Made by a program: the position numbers and the translations under genes. The notes below the pieces were generated by a model. That model ran no database searches, was not told where the DNA came from, and worked only from the letters and a program-made list of their open reading frames with translations. This document shows positions 58,190-64,000 of a stretch of 64,000 nucleotides of DNA, in pieces (within the stretch, counting starts at the first letter, position 1; every line of letters begins with the position of its first letter). Location of the stretch: positions 5,265,974 through 5,329,973 of the forward strand of contig CAJSYZ010000007.1 in the NCBI GenBank assembly GCA_910574455.1, in the 5' to 3' direction. Source of the stretch: Trichaptum fuscoviolaceum. Its lineage: Eukaryota > Basidiomycota > Agaricomycetes > Hymenochaetales > Trichaptaceae.

Positions 58190-59179
58190 TCAATCAAGGG
58201 TTATTGGGTGCTCAGCGCAATCACCAAGCCCGACATACGGATTAGCTTCGACGTCCGAGTCCGTCAAAGATATCATACTGTCCTCATCCGACTCGACCTT
58301 CGTACCATCGTCAACGGAGACAGCAATGGATGATGTCTCTGCCTTCTTCGTCCCTAGAGCTCCCTCCACCTTGTCCATCTCTTCAGCTGACATAGCCGCT
58401 TCGTTGATCTCTGACATCGAGTCACCCTCCATATCTGAATCAGACTCGCCATCGTCGTCTGTATCGCTGGTGGATAGACTTTCGCTGCCTGACTCGTACA
58501 CATCGAGTGCCGGATAGTAGTCGTCGTCGCTTGTCGTGATGCTGACGTCGCTGACAATGAAGTCGGAGACACCATCATCAAAGCCATCGTCTGAGCTATC
58601 TTCATCATCAGAATGGGGCGGAGAAGACAATGGGGTCAAAGTCGGAGGCTGGCAGCAAGGAGGGAAAGGCAGTGGTGATGTCGCCGCTGCGCTAGGCAAC
58701 GAATCCATCAAGTCATTGAGACTTCGCAGCATTTCGGCGCTGGACACCTCCCCGTCCACCTGTTTCGGATTGCCTGCGTAAATCAATACGAGCTTCGAAA
58801 TAAGTTCGCGACGCTCTTGTTGGAGAAGCTGGAATTGAAAGGGTTTTGCCTCTGTCGCAGGCTTGGAATCACACTATACATCGACGAAGTCAGATCTTTC
58901 GCTTCCGTCACATAGTCAATCAGAACTTACTACAAAGTATATGATACCCAAGTTGGCGAAGCGGATGGCGCCGACTGACACAATGAGGCTGTGTGAACCG
59001 TTGTCACAAGTACATTCGGCGACCTCACGTTCGAACGAACGACGGAGTAGGTCAAGTATGGGCTCGACCGCGTCGAACGCAGCCATTGCGATCTCTATAC
59101 TGCGTCCTTCGCCTGTGAAGCTCACCTCAGGCAAAAGCTGTAGCCCGCGGCGCTGAAGTCGTATAGCACCCACACGCAT
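58190..59179 (-). CDS. Unrecognised acidic protein, tandem copy 2
   Basis: Two exons (58931..59179, 58190..58873) give 310 residues. The first exon encodes RLQRRGLQLLPEVSFTGEGR, AMAAFDAVEPILDLLRRSFE, CTCDNGSHSLIVSVGAIRFA and a short hydrophobic end (NLGIIYFV). The second holds a helical segment (LLQQERRELISKLVLIY) and SAEMLRSLNDLMDSLPS, then a very acidic Ser/Asp/Glu tail of about 170 residues (SDDEDSSDDGFDDGVSDF and more). The paralogue at 59.5-60.2 kb aligns across the N-terminal two thirds and has the same single intron. ATG 59179 is chosen by alignment; 59209 is another option. No domain is recognised. Confidence 0.72.
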
Positions 59180-59480
59180 AGTCCAGAGATTCAGACAAGA
59201 CGGCAGCAAAAAAAAGGATAGAGGGGAGGGTGAGCAAAGCGATCTGTCGTGCCATTTGTATTATGGCTTACCTCTATTCATTTGCCTTGTCCAGGGTCGG
59301 GCACTTGCTAGGTGACTAAAGAGTTGATTTGGGAATTTCAGAAAATAATTGAGTAGAGATCCGTAGCAACGTACCCATCGCGAAAAATTTCCCGGGACAT
59401 TAAGTATCAAGCTAGAGTAGAAATCCGAGTAAATTCAATTAGAATTGAAGTGAAAAAATAGTAAGCTAGTCTACGAACAT
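59180..59480. other. Spacer between the tandem acidic-protein genes
   Basis: A short (A)n run and A/T-rich sequence; expected to hold the copy 2 promoter and copy 1 3' end. Nothing else seen. Confidence 0.4.
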
Positions 59481-60156
59481 CTACTGTGCCATATCATCAT
59501 CGAATTCTGATTCGGCTTCATTATAGTCAAGTGAGGTCCAACTTTCATTGTCGCTCACGTCGCCGTCGTAAGCACTTGTCTCAGCTCCGACCCTTCCGGT
59601 ATTCTCCGCCATAAGAATGTTAGGGGGATTCGGCGGCATCAACTCGGGCGCGTACCGTTGAGGTTCAGGAGGACCCCCCAACGACGCAAGCAAATGGTTG
59701 AGACGCCCTAACATTTCTGCGTTCGGTAATTCCCCGGGTATCGCTGTGGGGTTCAATTGGTACAATCGAACAAGACCGGCCACAAGACGCTGGCGTCTGA
59801 CCTGCGCAAGCTGGCGAGAAAAGAGTGTTTCGTTTGATGTCAATGGCGAGTCGACCATGCACTGTATATCACGCGTTAATGTCGCATACAATATACTCCT
59901 ATAATGTACTTACTATCATGTAAAGTAATCCCATTTGACGGAAAGTGACTTCTCCGCTCGACATGATAACGATATGGCGTCCGTTGCACGGACAATGGGC
60001 CGATTGCGTGTAGAACGCCCTTCGAAATCGATAAAACGTGATCTCGTCCATGAGCGCGTCGAAACACGCGTATGCAATGTAATCATTCGCGCCGGGTAGG
60101 ATCCGAATGGCAGGCATAACTTGCAAGACACTGCGCGTTACTGTAATGGATTCCAT
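59481..60156 (-). CDS. Unrecognised acidic protein, tandem copy 1
   Basis: Two exons (59914..60156, 59481..59861) give 207 residues. Exon 1 encodes MESITVTRSVLQVMPAIRIL, YACFDALMDEITFYRFRRAF, CPCNGRHIVIMSSGEVTFRQ and ends MGLLYMI. Exon 2 starts CMVDSPLTSNETLFSRQLAQ and continues RRQRLVAGLVRLYQLNP, NAEMLGRLNHLLASLGG, ending in a short acidic tail. The order CxC...GxxxIVxSxGxxxFxxxGxxY, intron, LxQxxRRxLxxxLVxxY, AEMLxxLNxLxxSL is shared with copy 2. It lacks the long acidic extension. The CxC and Cys near the intron might bind metal, but this is speculative. Confidence 0.72.
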
Positions 60157-60425
60157 GTTAATGGTGAGGTGAGGAAGTGTAGAGACTAAAGGCTTACGGA
60201 GAAAGGTCGCGCCCTATACACATTTATGAGTCCCGCGTCGTATCTCGCTTATGGTGGACCCTTGTTTACCAAGACAGTCACCTATTCAAATGTCAGTGAA
60301 TGTATTGAACGGCCTCTAATTTCGTAACTTACGTTGTCCTAAACAGCCTCGGCGTTCAGACCTCCACCGCATTACACTGCACTGTTACGCAAAGTCGAAA
60401 CCAGAGGGTCAAGGAGGGGATCAGA
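60157..60425. other. Flank between copy 1 and the minisatellite
   Basis: Promoter of acidic-protein copy 1. Nothing else seen. Confidence 0.4.
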
Positions 60426-60930
60426 CGTGTCCTCAGACTGCGTCCGGGTGGCCTCAGCCGCAGGAAGGGGATGGACGCTGTCCTCAGACTGCGTCCGGGT
60501 GGCCTCAGCCGCAGGAAGGGGATGGACGCTGTCCTCAGACTGCGTCCGGGTGGCCTCAGCCGCAGGAAGGGGATGGACGCTGTCCTCAGACTGCGTCCGG
60601 GTGGCCTCAGCCGCAGGAAGGGGATGGACACTGTCCTTAGACTGCGTCCGGGTGGCCTCAGCCGCAGGAAGGGGATGGACACTGTCCTTAGACTGCGTCC
60701 GGGTGGCCTCAGCCGCAGGAAGGGGATGGACACTGTCCTTAGACTGCGTCCGGGTGGCCTCAGCCGCAGGAAGGGGATGGACACTGTCCTTAGACTGCGT
60801 CCGGGTGGCCTCAGCCGCAGGAAGGGGATGGACACTGTCCTTAGACTGCATCCGGGTGGCCTCAGCCGCAGGAAGGGGATGGACACTGTCCTTAGACTGC
60901 ATCCGGGTGGCCTCAGCCGCAGGAAGGGTT
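60426..60930. repeat. 51-bp minisatellite, about ten tandem copies
   Basis: The unit is TCAGACTGCGTCCGGGTGGC followed by CTCAGCCGCAGGAAGGGGAT and GGACGCTGTCC. Copies fall into ordered variant classes: four with CCTCAGACTGCGTCC, four with CCTTAGACTGCGTCC, and two with CCTTAGACTGCATCC. GGACGCT changes to GGACACT within the array. Because 51 is a multiple of three and the unit lacks stops in several frames, it is open in four or more frames on both strands. That explains long apparent open frames here, which I do not call as genes. Confidence 0.95.
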
Positions 60931-61653
60931 TGCTGAATGGAATAGTTCGTCAATATGAATTGCAACAGATCGCATAGTCAAGATCACTCTCCTTTCCAGT
61001 GCATATACTCTCATACATCTCTTTCTTGTACCTTATGTCGACTCGTGAACTCGCACATGAATCCATCCACTTTACGAGCATCTGCCTATGTCTTACAACA
61101 ACTCGGACATCACTGAGAGAGTTTGCATTTCTTACTTTGCCGCAAATGTAACAGGCGGAATACACCTAGTTTGTGAAAGGTATGCATCAGTCTTTGAGTC
61201 GATCCACACAAAAGGTAGATTGACTTACTAATTTGTAAGTAGAGTTGGCGCTCTGTCATTAAGTTGATGAGTTCAATGTCTTCAGGTCACAAATGAAATT
61301 CCAGATAACAAGAGTGCATTGAGCGTATCTACAACACATACAAGAAATTCTACTAAATATTACAATAATTTACATGCATGAAGTCCAAGATACTATGTGA
61401 TCCACAATGTTCGAATAGTAGAAATGAATGGAATGAAGGAAGGAAGAGGCAAAGTGTAACGAGGGTGGGACTGAGACGTCACGGGTAAACGAGTGACTAC
61501 GGCGGCGCATATAGACCGAACCGCGTGTGCGGCTTGAGACGCCGAGGAATGCGAGTGGATCAAGGTCCTCGTCCTTGTTTGAAGTGTCGAAACGTGCATC
61601 CAAAACGAATAGGAACGGACGTCGAGCTGCGTCGATCGAAATCCGGCATGAAG
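60931..61653. other. Intergenic gap
   Basis: 3' flank of the Spt5-like gene. Short frames only, for example 61525..61890 (+), which overlaps the last Spt5-like exon antisense. Confidence 0.4.
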
Positions 61654-64000
61654 TCAGTAGTTTGGGTAATAGTCGATGAACCTCAGGAGCTTGGGATCAG
61701 GGTCGAGCTCGTTCTCGGGGAGTCTCGCGATAGATCTCTCCGCGTGCTGCTCCTCGGGTACCTCCTCGACCTTCGTCACTTCATTAACCTTGACGAAGAT
61801 TGTCGGTGCTCTCCCTACGAAAGGATCCCGCTTTGCCTTGAATCCAGTGATGACGCCCTTATTGCGGACGATCTCCGTGATCTTGACTAGCTGCTTCCTG
61901 TGCTCACCACGCACTACATACGCCATGCTTTTGATGCCCGGTCGATGGACGTCAATCTCAGTCGGACAGGCGTCGAAGTCCGCATCCTTCCTGCCGTTCT
62001 TGCAATTGAACTTCATAGGCGCACTAAACGCGACGTAGTCCGGTCCTTCCGCGGTTGACCTCATATGCGGCGCAAGCTCGGGAAGCGTCCAACATGCTTG
62101 ACCCGCAACTGCACCGTTCTTGGGGGATACGACAGTCGCAAAGACCTTGTATTGCCGTAGAATGGGCAGCAAGGTGTGCGCCCAAAGCCATACCGCCGAC
62201 GTATCTGGGTCTAATAATCTTTTGTTAGTACTTCATTTCGTACGTCTTACATGGCAGGAACTCACCTGGGACTTCTTGTCTAGGTGGTGCAGGGACGACA
62301 ACGTTCTCAAACGCCTCCTTCAAAGTGACCGGTGCTTCCGTCTCCGTATCGCGATTCGCCAGGAAGACACTGGCAACCTCAGTCGCTTGCAGACAGGCCG
62401 GACTGGGCTCGGAGGCGTCGAGGTACAGCATGGACTCCCTACACAAACGTCGTCAGCACAAATCATAGCGCATATATGAGACGCTCTTATTGGAACTCAC
62501 AGATTCACGGCATCCCTTAACTGCACCTTATGCTTCACCTGACTCCCGTCGAATACCACAGTCGCCGACTTCGACCCAACGCCAATCGCACGTCCAATGC
62601 GACCCTTTCCCGAGCCCTCCAGAACATACACGTCTTTGTCGACGAAGGATCTCACCAATTCGTCGTCATCCGCCAGTCCCCACGTGCGCGCGTACTTTCG
62701 ACTTTCTGCCGTTAACTCGGCCTCGGTGCGGAGTCGACGACTCGACGGGTACTGAATGGGTGCTGCCGATCTCTCGACGAGTCCGTGATGGATGTCATAG
62801 ATCTACATTGAATATTAGAACTGTAATCTATTGCATTGGATATACAATACGTACCATTTGCCTGACATCACGGTTAGCCACCGTCAAGTACGGCCCGTCA
62901 ATAGCCCCAACTGCCCCTGATCGCCCAGCCTCCGGACCCAGCCTGATCGTCACCCACTCACCCATCTCGAACAACCGTTCGAAGTCACCGGCCTCCACCT
63001 CCTCAAGAGCCTTGCCATCGGTATCCCAATCGAGCCGAACGGTGAACGTCGACGTAGACGACGATATATTGTGCCGGTACTATTTTTTTTGGTCCGGACA
63101 CGATCTCCTACTCGAGTATATGCGCCATTCGTGACGCGGATCGCGGTCTGGCTGACGCCGATATATGGAGCCACCTCCTCCGGCGAAGGTCGAAGAATAG
63201 GCTTCACTGCATGTATGCCGAATACGTGCAGTCTCTCGAACCCGTGTTCAAACGTTCTGCCCAAAAACGTCCACTTCCCCTCGCTTTCCTCCACCAGCGC
63301 GTATTCCGGATCGTCGACTAACTGCTGACGGCGAAGACAATCCTGTACGTTTTTAGGGTCGAACGGCGTGGCCTCTGGCCGTTTCATTACATCCGCCTTC
63401 CCTTTCCCTTCAATGCGCCGCCGCTTAGCTGCACGAACTTGGTAATCGGAGAGCAAGGGCTTCGGCTTCGTAGTGAAGTCCAAGTCCAGACGAGGCACCA
63501 GCCACAACACGAGTAAGTCGTCCTTCACGATGTCGTGGTCCGCCAACGGGCGGTGATCCTCATGGGTCATCGGAGGGAGTGTAGAGTTGGCAGCCAAGGG
63601 CACGTATGCGATGTCACCCTTATACTGGCCTGATCGCATGCGCACGAAGGAGTCGCGCTCCACGACAGGAATGGCCTGTCTACGACGCATTAGGTCCCAG
63701 ACCGCTCGCCTATCTTCTTCCGGTACCAACTTCATTTTGCCGGTCATAATCCCTACGATGCCAGCACTAGCGCATGCCTTCTCGACGTCGATGCGTGTAT
63801 GTGCGTACGCATATATGCGTCCGCTCAGACCGGGAATAGAGAAGGCACGCGCGCCAGATGGAAGGCAGGTGTTGACCCTCTCTACATACGCCTTCTCTTG
63901 ATGATACTGTCAATGTATTAGTTTAGTTCACTCCGATAAAGTAGACTCACTTACGAAGGTCGGTAATATCCACATGGGCTTTAACCCATCGTATTCTTCC
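61654..64000 (-). CDS. Spt5-like protein with NGN-like and KOW domains (5' part outside window)
   Basis: Visible exons are 63955..64000 (partial), 63136..63906, 62855..63079, 62501..62802, 62266..62438 and 61654..62210, about 690 residues to the TAA stop. The N-terminal visible part matches an Spt5 NGN domain (GLKPMWILPTFYHQEKAYVE, then GRIYAYAHTRIDVEKACAS). A KOW motif follows (SFVRMRSGQYKGDIAYV), with further KOW-like segments (GEWVTIRLGPEAGRSGAV; DVYVLEGSGKGRIGRAIG; KQLVKITEIVRNKGVITGF). True Spt5 binds RNA polymerase II during elongation. This protein looks like one of the divergent Spt5-like proteins common in Agaricomycetes rather than the essential one, as the C-terminal repeats are absent. 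The 63080..63135 intron is the least certain; an A8 run precedes its acceptor. Confidence 0.82.

Noticed and set aside
60426..60930. CRISPR-like array
   Set aside because: Units are contiguous with no unique spacers, and the genome is eukaryotic.
60372..60977. Four long open frames on both strands (168-197 codons)
   Set aside because: They are by-products of the 51-bp minisatellite, whose unit is a stop-free multiple of three. No start context, splice sites or non-repeat coding sequence supports a gene.
63079..63112. Frameshift at the A8/T8 run in the Spt5-like gene
   Set aside because: A 56-nt intron (63080..63135) ending AATAG just after the run restores the frame without assuming a sequencing error.
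62490..63134. 214-codon plus-strand frame
   Set aside because: Antisense to three exons of the Spt5-like gene and without any motif.

Overview
This window is nuclear DNA from a filamentous basidiomycete, most likely an Agaricomycete. Nearly every gene is cut by many short introns (about 45-120 nt) with fungal splice sites. Several families are typical of mushroom-forming fungi: DUF6533 membrane proteins, F-box proteins with unique C-termini, a ZZ-finger calpain, a DM9/DUF3421 protein, COMT-like O-methyltransferases and an Spt5-like KOW protein. All gene models were built by hand from six-frame reading, splice-site phase and family knowledge. No alignment or search was run. Most models close with a total coding length divisible by three. 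I saw no tRNA, rRNA or CRISPR array, but no covariance model was run.

Layout, left to right. 0-3.7 kb: 3' end of a DUF6533 gene (+), an EB1/Mal3 microtubule plus-end protein (-), an MCT-type MFS transporter (-). 4.8-8.5 kb: calpain-like protease with a C-terminal ZZ finger (-). 8.5-11 kb: gene-poor, with a dispersed repeat. 11-12.4 kb: multi-pass membrane protein (-). 14.5-15.9 kb: phosphoglycerate-mutase-like enzyme (+). 16-21 kb: two tandem O-methyltransferases (-). 23.1-25.4 kb: F-box protein (+). 25.8-29.9 kb: two tandem DUF6533 proteins (-). 30-33.4 kb: repeat-rich. 33.4-34.3 kb: DM9/DUF3421 protein (+). 35.6-37.4 kb: FAD monooxygenase (-). 38-38.6 kb: orphan gene fragment (-). 39.4-43.4 kb: a GH15 glycosidase split into 32 exons (-). 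45-46.3 kb: F-box protein (-). 49.6-50.4 kb: AP-2 sigma subunit (-). 51.6-52 kb: CsbD-like stress protein (+). 52.8-53.7 kb: second DM9 gene (-), in an inverted duplicate of the 32.7-34.3 kb segment. 55-64 kb: a block of lineage-specific genes (HMG/AT-hook protein, two tandem acidic proteins, a 51-bp minisatellite, and an Spt5-like gene running off the right edge).

Conserved housekeeping genes (EB1, AP-2 sigma, calpain, GH15) alternate with recently duplicated accessory genes and repeat debris. The O-methyltransferases, MFS transporter and FAD monooxygenase could act in secondary metabolism. However, no core synthase is present and they are spread over 35 kb, so a cluster is only a guess.

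The strongest observations are the extreme micro-exon structure of the GH15 gene, the inverted duplication of the DM9 gene with its promoter, the tandem paralogue pairs with traceable intron changes, the GC-AG introns, and the unexplained accessory block at the right end.
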